Positions 41,400-49,509 of a stretch of 49,510 nucleotides of DNA are shown one piece after another. Position numbers and translations under genes: made by a program. The stretch's first letter is position 1, and each line of letters opens with the position of its first letter. The notes under the pieces are model-generated. The model was not told the DNA's origin. It did no database searches and worked only from the letters and a program-made list of their open reading frames with translations. The DNA comes from an uncultured Eubacteriales bacterium (GTDB lineage: Bacteria; Bacillota; Clostridia; Oscillospirales; CAG-272): positions 1 through 49,510 of the forward strand of contig CAKSVM010000011.1 of NCBI GenBank assembly GCA_934503195.1. Direction: 5' to 3'.

Positions 41400-44303
41400 A
41401 TGTTCTACAATCGCAAAAACATCGCCCCGGAAAAGCTTTTCGCGGATCCGCCGCGCGAATACCGCTCGATGCCATTCTGGGCGTGGAACACGCGGCTTGA
41501 CAACGACGAGCTGAAGCGTCAGATCGGAATCTTCGACGAAATGGGCTTCGGCGGCTTCTTCATGCACCCGCGCTCGGGACTCGACACGAAATATCTCGGC
41601 GACGAATTCTTCGGGTCGGTAAAAATCTGCGTTGACACCGCGAAGGCGCGCGGACTCTATGCCGGGCTCTACGACGAGGATCGCTATTCGTCGGGCCCCG
41701 CGGGCGGACTCGTCCCGGCCGACCCGGCTCTGCGCGAGCGGATCATGATCCTGATCCCCGAAAGCACGCCGCGGAGTAACGAATCCGACGTCCTCCTCGG
41801 CCGCTACATAATAAATCTCGACGAAAACGGGTTTCTCGAAAGCTATTCGACGCTTGAGGAAGCTCCGGCCGAATCGTCCGGAAACGTCTGGAAGCTGATC
41901 TCGACGACCGAAAACCGCGAGCTTGTCGGCTGGTGGGGCGGCGACGAGAGCTTCATCGACACGATAAATCCCGCCGCGGCAAAACGGTTCACCGAGATTT
42001 CGCACGAAAAGTACCGCGAAAACGTCGGCTCTGAGTTCGGCGAGACCTGCCCGATGATCTTCTCGGACGAGCTTCAGCACGCGCCGACGCCGCCGCTCCA
42101 GACCTCCGGCTCAAAGCGCGCCGTCCTCCTCTACACGCCAAAGCTCTTCGACGAGTTCGAGTCCCGCCGCGGCTACCGGCTCGAATCGCGGCTCCCCGAG
42201 GTGATCTGGAACCGTGCCGACGGCGATCGGAGCGTCAGATACGACTACCACCGCGTGATTTCGGAGCTTTTCCTCGAGAATTATTCCGAGGTTCTCGCGG
42301 ACTGGTGCCACGAAAATCACTTTCCGATGACCGCGCATATGTCGATGGAGGAATCGCTCTCGGGCGAAATCACGCGCGGCGGCGACATTTTCGCCTGCCT
42401 TGCGAAGTTCGATCTGCCCGGCGTTGACGTCCTCGGCCGGACAAACGGGTGTCCGCTGACCCTGCTGCGGACCCGTTCGGCGGCGCGTCAGTTCGGCCGC
42501 GAGGGGATGATGAGCGAGCTTTTCGGCGTCACCGGATGGCTCTACAGCTTCCGCGAATACAAGCGCGAGAGCGATTTTCAGGCCGCGCTCGGCGTGACGC
42601 TCCGCGTCCCGCACCTCGCGTGGGTGAGCATGAAGGGCGTCGGAAAGCGCGATTACTCGGCGTCGATCGGCTGCCAGTCGACGTGGTACCCGAAATTCCG
42701 CCTGCTCGAAGACCATTTCGCGCGGATTTCGTCGATTCTGACGCGCGGAAAGGCGGCGGCGAAGGTCGCGGTCATCCACCCGGTCGAATCGGTCTGGCTC
42801 CTCTGGGGGCCCGACGACAAGGATTCGGCGCGGCGGTCTGAGATCGAGAAGAATTACCGCGAACTGCTCGAAAACCTCCTTCGCGAACACGTCGAGTTCG
42901 ACCTCCTCTCCGAGTCGACCCCGGCCGACATTTCGTACTACGAAACAATCATCATCCCCGACTGCGAAAGACTCCGCGAGTCGACGCTCGACCTGATAAA
43001 ATCCGCGAAAAAGGTCTATACGCTCGCCGAAAAGGTCAGACCCGCATTCGCCGAGCCGACGACTCCCGAAAAGCTCATCGCGAAGCCCGGAAACCCACTG
43101 AGAATCCGCGAAAAAGGCTCGTCCTCCGAATGCCGCGATTACGTCTGCCAGCACCGGATCGAGGGCGATACCGAATGGATCTTCGCGGCGAAATTTGACA
43201 AACCCGGCGACGACGTAAGAACCCGCGACATGGAATTTTCGCTCCGCGGCGAATTCAGGGTCGACAAATTCGACACGATGAAAGGCGAAATTCGTCCACT
43301 TCCGGTTAAATATGAAAACGGTTTCACGACGGCGGAAAAGCGCATGGACGCCGACGACAGCCTCCTCCTCCGCTTCACGCCCGGCCGTTCGGAGATCGCC
43401 GGAAATACCAAAAATCTTCCCGAACCGACCCGAATCGAAATCCCCGACCGCGTGGAATACGAGCTCACCGAGCCGAACGCGCTTCTTCTCGACATGGCGA
43501 AAATATCGCTTGACGGCGAGACTTTTGAGATTCCCGGCAAGGAAAATAAGCCGCTCTATCTTCTCGAAGCGTCGAAAGCCGTCCGCGAAAAATGCGGATA
43601 TCCGAACGACCGGCTCCAGCCCTACAAGCGTCCCGATCTTCCGCCCGAACATCTTGTGACGCTCGATTTCACGATTGAGTCAGAAATCGAAGCCGACGCG
43701 ACGCTCGCGATCGAGCTTGTCGAGGGTACAAAAATCCACCTGAACGGCGAGGAAGTCAACCCGGCGGTATATGGATTTTTCGCCGACAAAGCGATCAGCA
43801 AGATAAAGCTTCCAAGGCTCGCGAGCGGCGAAAATCACATAAGCGTCACGATCCCGTTCGGACTCAAAACGATGCTCGAACCGATGTATCTTCTCGGAAA
43901 TTTCGGCGTCCGCGACGGAAAAATCACAAATCTCCCCGAAACGCTCGGATTTTCCGACATCACCTCTCAGGGACTCGGATTCTACACCGGCGACCTCATC
44001 TATAAAATCCCGACGCCGAAGGGTCGCGTCAGACTGAAGCTTTCCGGAGTCCCCGCCGCCGTCTACGCTGAGGTGGACAAAATTCCGCTCTGCTTTGCCC
44101 CGTTCGAAGCCGATTTTGAGTCGGACGGAACCGCGCGCCTGATGATTTCGCCCGGCCGCCACAACATTTTCGGCGCGCTCCACAATAAACACGACACCTG
44201 CGGCTCGCCCGAAACCTTCTACCCGAACGCGGACGATTTCACCGAAACGCCGCTCCCCCGCCCGCGCGGAATCATCGGGAAGCCCGGACTCTACAGATGG
44301 TAA
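41400..44303 (+). CDS. GH106-like glycoside hydrolase (alpha-L-rhamnosidase type)
   Basis: A 967-residue protein without a signal peptide. The start has the family pattern MPFWAWNTRLDNDELKRQI, FGGFFMHPRSGLDTKYLGDE and GLYDEDRYSSGPAGG, followed by a long TIM-barrel region (PMIFSDELQHAP, SRLPEVIWNR, FPMTAHMSMEESLSGEI). C-terminal beta domains (about residues 560-960) end in GKPGLYRW. This resembles alpha-L-rhamnosidase family GH106, though the substrate is not certain. Likely cytoplasmic, acting on imported glycosides. The ATG touches the dinB stop, with AAAGGA inside the dinB end. It overlaps the next gene, an AraC regulator, by seven bases. Confidence 0.75.
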   Translation: MFYNRKNIAPEKLFADPPREYRSMPFWAWNTRLDNDELKRQIGIFDEMGFGGFFMHPRSGLDTKYLGDEFFGSVKICVDTAKARGLYAGLYDEDRYSSGPAGGLVPADPALRERIMILIPESTPRSNESDVLLGRYIINLDENGFLESYSTLEEAPAESSGNVWKLISTTENRELVGWWGGDESFIDTINPAAAKRFTEISHEKYRENVGSEFGETCPMIFSDELQHAPTPPLQTSGSKRAVLLYTPKLFDEFESRRGYRLESRLPEVIWNRADGDRSVRYDYHRVISELFLENYSEVLADWCHENHFPMTAHMSMEESLSGEITRGGDIFACLAKFDLPGVDVLGRTNGCPLTLLRTRSAARQFGREGMMSELFGVTGWLYSFREYKRESDFQAALGVTLRVPHLAWVSMKGVGKRDYSASIGCQSTWYPKFRLLEDHFARISSILTRGKAAAKVAVIHPVESVWLLWGPDDKDSARRSEIEKNYRELLENLLREHVEFDLLSESTPADISYYETIIIPDCERLRESTLDLIKSAKKVYTLAEKVRPAFAEPTTPEKLIAKPGNPLRIREKGSSSECRDYVCQHRIEGDTEWIFAAKFDKPGDDVRTRDMEFSLRGEFRVDKFDTMKGEIRPLPVKYENGFTTAEKRMDADDSLLLRFTPGRSEIAGNTKNLPEPTRIEIPDRVEYELTEPNALLLDMAKISLDGETFEIPGKENKPLYLLEASKAVREKCGYPNDRLQPYKRPDLPPEHLVTLDFTIESEIEADATLAIELVEGTKIHLNGEEVNPAVYGFFADKAISKIKLPRLASGENHISVTIPFGLKTMLEPMYLLGNFGVRDGKITNLPETLGFSDITSQGLGFYTGDLIYKIPTPKGRVRLKLSGVPAAVYAEVDKIPLCFAPFEADFESDGTARLMISPGRHNIFGALHNKHDTCGSPETFYPNADDFTETPLPRPRGIIGKPGLYRW

Positions 44304-45094
44304 ACACCGACTACGCGGCGTCGCTCGACGGCTTCGACTTCGACATCCGCCTATCCGACCTCGCCCCGCCGCACTACTACAGCACCGATTCGGGCCGCGA
44401 ATACGCGACGGTGATCTACATTCTCGAAGGCAGAATCGGGATTCAGTCGGGCAAAAGGAGCGTCAGCGCGCGTCAGGGCGAAATCTTCTGCATCCCGCCC
44501 TTCGAACGCTGCCGAGCGGTCTGGGAGAGCGAAAACCGCGTCAGATTCTACTCGATCCACCTCACCGAAAGGACGAAAAACCGCGTCTGCGGCGACTTCG
44601 CGCTGGCAAAGCTCCCCGAGTTCTCGGACGAAACCACCCTCTCGCGCGTCGAGGAAATCTTTTACCTCACTCAGGGCAGCGAGACCGAAAAGCTCCGCGC
44701 CATCGGACTTTTCCTCATCCTCTGGAGCGATCTCCGGCCGCTTCTCGAGGTCGTTCCGCGTCAGAAGCTCAGCCGCCCGCTGACCGACGCGCTCGCGATT
44801 ATCGAGTCGGACATCGCGTCCGACCTCAAAATCGACGAGATCGCCAAACGCGTCCACATAAGCGAGTCGCGGCTCTACAGCCTTTTCCGCGCCGAACTCG
44901 GCCAGAGTCCGATCCGCTACCGGAACGGACTGCGCGTCTCAAAGGCGGCGAACCTCCTCGACACGACCAACCTCCGTATCGCCGAAATCGCCGAAATGGT
45001 CGGATTCACAACCCCGGCGCACTTCCGCGAGGTCTTCCGCGAAATAACCGGCGTCACGGCGAGCGAGTACCGCGAAAAATCGAAAGGCGAATAA
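44297..45094 (+). CDS. AraC-family transcriptional regulator
   Basis: A 265-residue protein with an N-terminal cupin-like domain (YILEGRIGIQSGKRSVSARQ, FCIPPFERCRAVW) and a C-terminal double helix-turn-helix (IDEIAKRVHISESRLYSLFR and IAEIAEMVGFTTPAHFREVFR). It probably responds to the sugar released by the GH106-like enzyme encoded upstream, whose end it overlaps by seven bases. There is no strong ribosome site (GGAAG about 15 bases before), consistent with coupled translation. A hairpin follows the stop. Confidence 0.87.
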   Translation: MVNTDYAASLDGFDFDIRLSDLAPPHYYSTDSGREYATVIYILEGRIGIQSGKRSVSARQGEIFCIPPFERCRAVWESENRVRFYSIHLTERTKNRVCGDFALAKLPEFSDETTLSRVEEIFYLTQGSETEKLRAIGLFLILWSDLRPLLEVVPRQKLSRPLTDALAIIESDIASDLKIDEIAKRVHISESRLYSLFRAELGQSPIRYRNGLRVSKAANLLDTTNLRIAEIAEMVGFTTPAHFREVFREITGVTASEYREKSKGE

Positions 45095-45095
45095 A

Positions 45096-45137
45096 AAACG
45101 CGTGCCGCGAATAGCTTTATTCGCGGCACAGTTTTAA
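45096..45137. terminator. Bidirectional terminator between convergent operons
   Basis: Perfect 12-bp arms 45102-45113 and 45118-45129 with a GCTT loop. A TTTT stretch follows on the plus strand, and GCGTTTTTT follows on the minus strand. Confidence 0.85.
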
Positions 45138-45167
45138 GGCGTCAGCCGCGAATTGTGCGGTATTGCC

Positions 45168-45488
45168 TTAACTTCTCTGAAACGCGTAGCCGAAGAGATT
45201 TCCCATCAGCGCGAGAAGCCCGTATTCAAATACATAGTGTAGATCGCTCTGAGAGTAGTTCAGAACGAGCGTCGGCGCGAAGATCGCCGCGACGACGATA
45301 CAGTAGTACCAGACCCAGCCGTTCCGCTTGCCGAAGACGAGTCCGCCGCCAAGACAGCAGGCCGGAGTCACTACCTTCAGCGCGAAGTCGAAGAATCTCG
45401 TCCCGTAAAGGAGCGGCGGAACCGCGTAGAAAAGCACGATCATCACGAGAAGATACGGAATCCATTTCCTGAAAGGCACTTTTTCCAT
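45168..45488 (-). CDS. Small membrane protein, function unknown
   Basis: A 106-residue protein with three to four hydrophobic segments (WIPYLLVMIVLFYAVPPLL, VVTPACCLGGGLVF, WYYCIVVAAIFAPTLVL, YGLLALMGNLFGYAF). I recognise no family. It lies 3 bp after the thioesterase stop and is the last gene of a four-gene leftward operon ending at a bidirectional terminator. Confidence 0.65.
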   Translation of the reverse strand: MEKVPFRKWIPYLLVMIVLFYAVPPLLYGTRFFDFALKVVTPACCLGGGLVFGKRNGWVWYYCIVVAAIFAPTLVLNYSQSDLHYVFEYGLLALMGNLFGYAFQRS

Positions 45489-45491
45489 ATC

Positions 45492-45935
45492 TCACCCCGC
45501 GCGTCTGGCCTTCGCCTCGGCAAAGTCGCGTTTTTCCTCGTCGGTCTCGGGTTCGAGCGGCGGAACCGGAGTCGGGCGGTCATTTTCGTCGAGCGCGACC
45601 ATCGTGAGATAGGCCGAGTTTATCAGAATCTGCGTCCCGTCGAGCTTTTCGACATAGGATTTTGTGCAGATGTCCATCGACGTCCGGCCGACGTAGACGA
45701 CCTTGCTCGTCATCACCAGCGTGTCGTTCGCGAAGGCCGGCTCCCTGAACTCGAGATTCCGGACGCTGACCGTCGTCACGTTCCGACCCGAATGGCGTCT
45801 GGCCGCCACGGCCGAGTTTATGTCGATCCACTCCATCAGCTTTCCGCCGAAGAGGCGCGAGTAGCCGTTCATGTTTCCGAGAGTCAGGATGTGAACCGAC
45901 TCAGTAAAGGATTCGCTTGGTTTTTTCGCTGTCAT
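45492..45935 (-). CDS. Acyl-CoA thioesterase (hotdog fold)
   Basis: A 147-residue single hotdog domain. Family pattern: NMNGYSRLFGGKLMEWIDINSAVAA (the N.n...fGG..m.wiD type active segment, with Asp at about residue 38), VSVRNLEFREPAFANDTLVM, and a C-terminal strand SAYLTMVALDENDRP. It hydrolyses acyl-CoA esters in the cytoplasm; chain preference is unknown. Its ATG overlaps the xpt stop as ATGA. Confidence 0.88.
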   Translation of the reverse strand: MTAKKPSESFTESVHILTLGNMNGYSRLFGGKLMEWIDINSAVAARRHSGRNVTTVSVRNLEFREPAFANDTLVMTSKVVYVGRTSMDICTKSYVEKLDGTQILINSAYLTMVALDENDRPTPVPPLEPETDEEKRDFAEAKARRAG

Positions 45936-46501
45936 CTGAAGTAAATTTCACCTTTCTCATTGAGTTCGACGATCGCCAGCGACTCGAGGTGGATTCCCAT
46001 CCCGCGGATTATCTTTCCGCCCTCCTGGAAGCCCTTTTCGATGCAGATTCCGACGCCGACAAGTGTCGCGCCCGACTGCCCGACAATGTCGCGGAGTCCG
46101 AAGACCGCCTTGCCCTTCGCAAGGAAATCGTCGATTATAAGTACTCTGTCCTCGGGCGTTATGAACTTCTTCTCGACGCGGATCGTGTACTCCTTGCCCT
46201 TCGTGTAGGAAACGACCTTGGCGGTGTAGATGTCGCCGTCGAGATTTTTCGACTCGGATTTCTTCGCGAAGACGACCGGGACGCCGAAATACTGCGCCGC
46301 GATGCAGGCAATTCCGATTCCCGACGCCTCGATCGTCAGGATCTTCGTGACCTTCTCGCCGCCGAAGAGGCGATAGAATTCCTTGCCGAGCTCGTTTATC
46401 AGCGCGATATCCATCTGATGATTTAAGAAGCTGTCGACCTTGACGATTCCGCCGTCCTTGATGACTCCGTCGCGGAGGATTCTCTCTTCAAGTAATTTCA
46501 T
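45932..46501 (-). CDS. xpt: Xanthine phosphoribosyltransferase
   Basis: A 189-residue type I PRTase. The PRPP loop is RVLIIDDFLAKGKAVFGL (about residues 119-136). The N-terminus MKLLEERILRDGVI and VDSFLNHQMD, plus TIEASGIGIACIAAQYFGVPVVFAKK, are characteristic of Xpt. It converts xanthine and PRPP to XMP for purine salvage. Unlike many Xpt genes it has no purine riboswitch in front; it is the second gene of an operon, starting with a TAATG overlap after the polysaccharide deacetylase. Confidence 0.94.
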   Translation of the reverse strand: MKLLEERILRDGVIKDGGIVKVDSFLNHQMDIALINELGKEFYRLFGGEKVTKILTIEASGIGIACIAAQYFGVPVVFAKKSESKNLDGDIYTAKVVSYTKGKEYTIRVEKKFITPEDRVLIIDDFLAKGKAVFGLRDIVGQSGATLVGVGICIEKGFQEGGKIIRGMGIHLESLAIVELNEKGEIYFR

Positions 46502-47211
46502 TATCTTTTCTCCTGATTCTTGTTTTTTACATATTCGGCGACTACGCGGTTCGGAACGTAGGCGATATCGTCATGTCCGGCGATTTTGTCGCAGAAACGC
46601 TCGAAATAGTCCCAGTTTCCGAATTTGTCAAGCTCGAAGCTGTGACCCCAGAGGTAGAAGAGCCTGTCCTCGTCGCCCTTGTAGGAGATAAGCTCGTCGG
46701 TCAGCTTTTCGATCCCCTCGTATTCCTTCGGGTGGAGCTGACATGACGGATACCACGCCATGAGCTTTTCGGGCAGCCTGAGCGTGAAATGCGAGCCGAC
46801 GGCGCGCGCGTAGAAGATTTTCGTGTTTTCGGTGATGATCCGGATCGTCTCGTCGTTGAAGAACGGGCCACCGGGATAAGCCATTCCGACGATTTCGTAG
46901 CCGCACAGAGCCTCCAGAGCCGCCGCGTCGTCCCTCACCTGATGGATGATCTCGGCCTCGGAGCAGTTAAGGAGATTAGGATGCGTGACCGTGTGCGCGG
47001 CGATTTCGTGACCGGCATAGAGCTCCTTCACCTCGGACGCGTCGATCTCGTCGTGATTCACGAGGATTCCCTCGTGCGTGATGTCGTGCTTTGTGCCGAA
47101 GAGACCCGAATTCAGGTTGAAGGTACATTTAAGCCCATGCGCGTTCAGGATCTTCACAAAGCGGCGGTCCTGAACCGTTCCGTCGTCAAAGCTCATCGTA
47201 AAAAATTTCAT
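46501..47211 (-). CDS. Polysaccharide deacetylase (NodB-like)
   Basis: A 236-residue carbohydrate esterase family 4 type protein. The NodB motifs are visible: FTMSFDDGTVQD (general-base and metal Asp pair), HEIAAHTVTHPNL (His-xxx-His metal site, about residues 71-83) and GMAYPGGPFF (about 109-118). It removes N- or O-acetyl groups from a glycan with a divalent metal. No signal peptide is present, so the substrate is probably intracellular. First gene of the operon with xpt, thioesterase and a membrane protein. AAGGAG precedes the ATG. Confidence 0.88.
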   Translation of the reverse strand: MKFFTMSFDDGTVQDRRFVKILNAHGLKCTFNLNSGLFGTKHDITHEGILVNHDEIDASEVKELYAGHEIAAHTVTHPNLLNCSEAEIIHQVRDDAAALEALCGYEIVGMAYPGGPFFNDETIRIITENTKIFYARAVGSHFTLRLPEKLMAWYPSCQLHPKEYEGIEKLTDELISYKGDEDRLFYLWGHSFELDKFGNWDYFERFCDKIAGHDDIAYVPNRVVAEYVKNKNQEKR

Positions 47212-47240
47212 AGCGTGTACTCCTTTTGGTCTTTTCTTAT

Positions 47241-47269
47241 ATTATAATACATTTTCGCGGAGAAATCAA
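47241..47269 (-). promoter_or_regulatory. Promoter of the deacetylase-xpt operon
   Basis: Minus strand: TTGATT (47264-47269), 17-bp spacer, TATAAT (47241-47246). Confidence 0.78.
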
Positions 47270-47287
47270 CATTTTCCAAAAAAATAC

Positions 47288-47316
47288 TTGAAAAATTCAA
47301 AAAATCGTGGTAAAAT
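47288..47316 (+). promoter_or_regulatory. Promoter of the DivIVA-like gene
   Basis: TTGAAA (47288-47293), 17-bp spacer ending in GTGG, TAAAAT (47311-47316). Confidence 0.8.
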
Positions 47317-47357
47317 AGAATTACCCACATGAGGTGAACTATTTTTGGGAGGCAGTA

Positions 47358-48131
47358 ATGGATAACGCAAAACCGGTATTCCGCGGCGCGATGGGCGGCT
47401 ATAACAAAAAAGACGTCAACGACTACATCGCTTCACTGAGCGAGAGTTTCGAAAAGGAAAAGGAAAATTACGCAAAGCAGCTCGACGATCTCATCGAGCT
47501 GGTCAACTCACTCCGCGCGAAGGAGTCGGAAAAGAGTTCCGACACTGACAATGGCGCGGCTCCGGCCGAAGAGCTGATACACGCCAACTCGGTGATCGAC
47601 GCGCAGACGAAGACACTTGAGGAACGGCAGTCCGAAATCGAGGGGCTCAAAGCTGAGCTTTCGAAAAAGGACGACGAGATCGAAAAGCTGAAAAACGAGC
47701 TCAGCCGCTACTCTGACTGTGAAGAAAAGCTCCGTGAATACGACCTGATGTCGCAGAAGATGGGCGAGCTCATGATGAAGGCGTCGTCGAGCGCGGAGCA
47801 GATCAAGGCCGACGCCGAGATCGAGGCGGCGAAGACTCTCCGCGAGTCTGAGGAGAAGAACCGCGAGCTTCAGAAGAAGGAAAAGGAACTTTCGGAATCG
47901 CTCGACGCGCGGTACACGGCGGCCGTCGCGGCGATCAACAGGAAGTTAAACGAGCTTGTGAACGAGGGCTTTGACGCGCTGAATTCCTCGATGAAGTCGG
48001 CCGACGCCGAGATTTCCGCGTCGCTTGATAATCGCAGACTCGCGGCGAAGGCGGCGGTTCTCCGGACGGCCGAGAGCCTTCCCGAGCTTAAAGCACTTGC
48101 CGGAATCAAAGACGGGAACGGCAAAGGATGA
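47358..48131 (+). CDS. DivIVA/GpsB-domain coiled-coil protein
   Basis: A 257-residue cytoplasmic protein. The N-terminus FRGAMGGYNKKDVNDYIASL is the DivIVA-type membrane- and curvature-binding start, followed by long coiled coil (about residues 30-200, with EERQSEIEGLKAELSKKDDE and SEEKNRELQKKEKELSESLD). Such proteins organise division or pole-associated complexes. The ATG at 47358 is preferred because GGGAGGC lies just upstream; an earlier in-frame ATG would place that site inside the gene. Its stop overlaps the start of an XRE/TPR regulator. Confidence 0.82.
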   Translation: MDNAKPVFRGAMGGYNKKDVNDYIASLSESFEKEKENYAKQLDDLIELVNSLRAKESEKSSDTDNGAAPAEELIHANSVIDAQTKTLEERQSEIEGLKAELSKKDDEIEKLKNELSRYSDCEEKLREYDLMSQKMGELMMKASSSAEQIKADAEIEAAKTLRESEEKNRELQKKEKELSESLDARYTAAVAAINRKLNELVNEGFDALNSSMKSADAEISASLDNRRLAAKAAVLRTAESLPELKALAGIKDGNGKG

Positions 48132-49078
48132 GCCGTCGTCCGACCGGACCTGACGGACTTCAGGAAAAACTCGGCGCGAACATCAAGGCGGCGAGACTCA
48201 GCAAGGGAATGACTCAGGGCGAGCTTGCCGGGGAGGATCTGACGCGGAATATGCTCAGCCGCGTCGAGAACGGAGCCGCGCTTCCGTCGCTTCCGACATT
48301 GTGTACGATCGCGGAGCGGCTGGGAATCCCGCCCGGCGCGCTGATGGGCGACCTCGGCGGATATCTTGCCGACCGGATCGCCGACGATTTCCGGGTTCTC
48401 CTCGCGAAGAGGAAGTATTCGGAGATAATTTCCCGCTGGGATTCGCATCTGGTGGCGCATCCCGACACCGAGCCCGACGACGAGCTGTGCGAGATTCTGA
48501 TCGAGACGATAGCCGAGCGTTCGATCGAGCTTTTCAGAGCGGGAAAAATGACCGCGGCAGCCGAGCTTCTCGACCGCGCGGACGCCCTTCCGGACCCGAA
48601 GGGCTACGACGTCACGACGGCGCGCACAAAGTCGCTGACGATCCGGATGATGATCATCAGCGCGACGGGGCGGAAATGTCCCGCGGAGAGCCTCACGCGG
48701 CTCTCGGACATGGTTTTCACCGACAACGGTCGGGCGATCTACGTAATGGCCTGCGATATGCTGTCGGACACGGTGAAGCTTGCGCATTCGGTTCCCGACG
48801 AAAACGCGGCGGAATATCACCGGAAGCTCGATCCGATTCTCGAACGGCTCTCGCCTGGGCTGATCCGGAATCACATCGAGGCGAAACTCGCAATGGCCGA
48901 CGCGGATTATCTGTCGGCTAAGGCGATGATGATACCGCTCTGCCGCGAGGCACTTCCGCCGGGAGTGCTGTACGATCTCTACAGCGACCTCGAGCACTGC
49001 TGCAAATGCTGCGGGGACTTTGAGAACGCGTACAAGTTCTCAACCGACAAGCTGGCACTGATTCAGCGGATGAAGTGA
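48128..49078 (+). CDS. XRE-family regulator with TPR-like C-terminal domain
   Basis: A 316-residue protein with an N-terminal Cro/CI helix-turn-helix (LGANIKAARLSKGMTQGELA, NMLSRVENGAALPSLPTL, about residues 14-62). The C-terminus of about 240 residues is helical with TPR-like pairs (ELFRAGKMTAAAELLDRADALP, AKLAMADADYLSAKAMMIPL, CKCCGDFENAYKFSTDKLALI). The architecture recalls RNPP-type regulators (Rgg, PlcR), which bind secreted peptides; a peptide ligand is inferred only. It overlaps the DivIVA-like gene stop by four bases (ATGA), so the two are co-translated. Confidence 0.82.
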   Translation: MSRRPTGPDGLQEKLGANIKAARLSKGMTQGELAGEDLTRNMLSRVENGAALPSLPTLCTIAERLGIPPGALMGDLGGYLADRIADDFRVLLAKRKYSEIISRWDSHLVAHPDTEPDDELCEILIETIAERSIELFRAGKMTAAAELLDRADALPDPKGYDVTTARTKSLTIRMMIISATGRKCPAESLTRLSDMVFTDNGRAIYVMACDMLSDTVKLAHSVPDENAAEYHRKLDPILERLSPGLIRNHIEAKLAMADADYLSAKAMMIPLCREALPPGVLYDLYSDLEHCCKCCGDFENAYKFSTDKLALIQRMK

Positions 49079-49270
49079 GAAAGCGGCGCGTGGCATTCAT
49101 CGGCCGTTCGCGAGTTATTTCTGCGGATTATGTGACGGAACAATGCGGGTTATGCGGCGGCTCGCGGCGCGCAGGGATACGCTGAATTTCAGCGGTTTTT
49201 CGCAGACACGCGAAGGCGTGAGAAACCGGCGTACGGGTTGGCCGGTGCCGGGAGTCGGGATTGGCGCGGT
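49079..49270. other. Non-coding region before the tandem repeats
   Basis: I see no credible gene. It contains the weak terminator at 49180-49200 and an 8+2+8 palindrome (CGCGGTTC/GAACCGCG, 49265-49282) at the junction with the first repeat unit. Confidence 0.5.
49180..49200 (+). terminator. Possible terminator after the XRE/TPR gene
   Basis: CGCTGA and TCAGCG pair around ATT, followed by GTTTTT. The stem is short (6 bp) and lies about 100 bp past the stop. Confidence 0.5.
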
Positions 49271-49509
49271 TCCCGAACCGCGTGATCACTTTCCGCATGG
49301 AGCGCGGAGGATGGCGGCCGCGGGCTTGGATTCCGAACCGCTTGATCATTTTCGAATAGAGCGCGGCGGATGATGGCTGAGGGCTTAGGTTCCGAACCGC
49401 GTGATCATTTTCAGCATAGAGTACGGCGGATGGCGGCCGCGGGCTTGGATTCCGAACCGCGTGATCATTTTCCGCATGGAGCGCGGAGGATGGCGGCCGC
49501 GGGCTTGGA
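49271..49509. repeat. Four-copy 60-bp tandem repeat
   Basis: Contiguous units begin at 49271, 49331, 49390 and 49450, with lengths 60, 59, 60 and 60. Copies 1 and 4 are nearly identical, copy 2 is the most diverged and has lost one base, and copy 3 is intermediate. Each contains GAACCG, TGATCA or a near form, and copies 1, 3 and 4 contain GCGGCCGC. One frame on each strand is stop-free within a full-length unit (a 20-residue repeat), but the 59-bp unit breaks it. The array runs to the window end. Confidence 0.88.

Noticed and set aside
42111..43652. Long open frame opposite the GH106-like gene
   Set aside because: No recognisable protein features; the plus-strand gene is well supported.
46501..47240. 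Purine riboswitch for xpt
   Set aside because: xpt is the second gene of its operon and the short leader before the deacetylase has no purine-aptamer layout.
49271..49509. CRISPR array
   Set aside because: The 60-bp units are contiguous with no unique spacers, and no cas genes are present.
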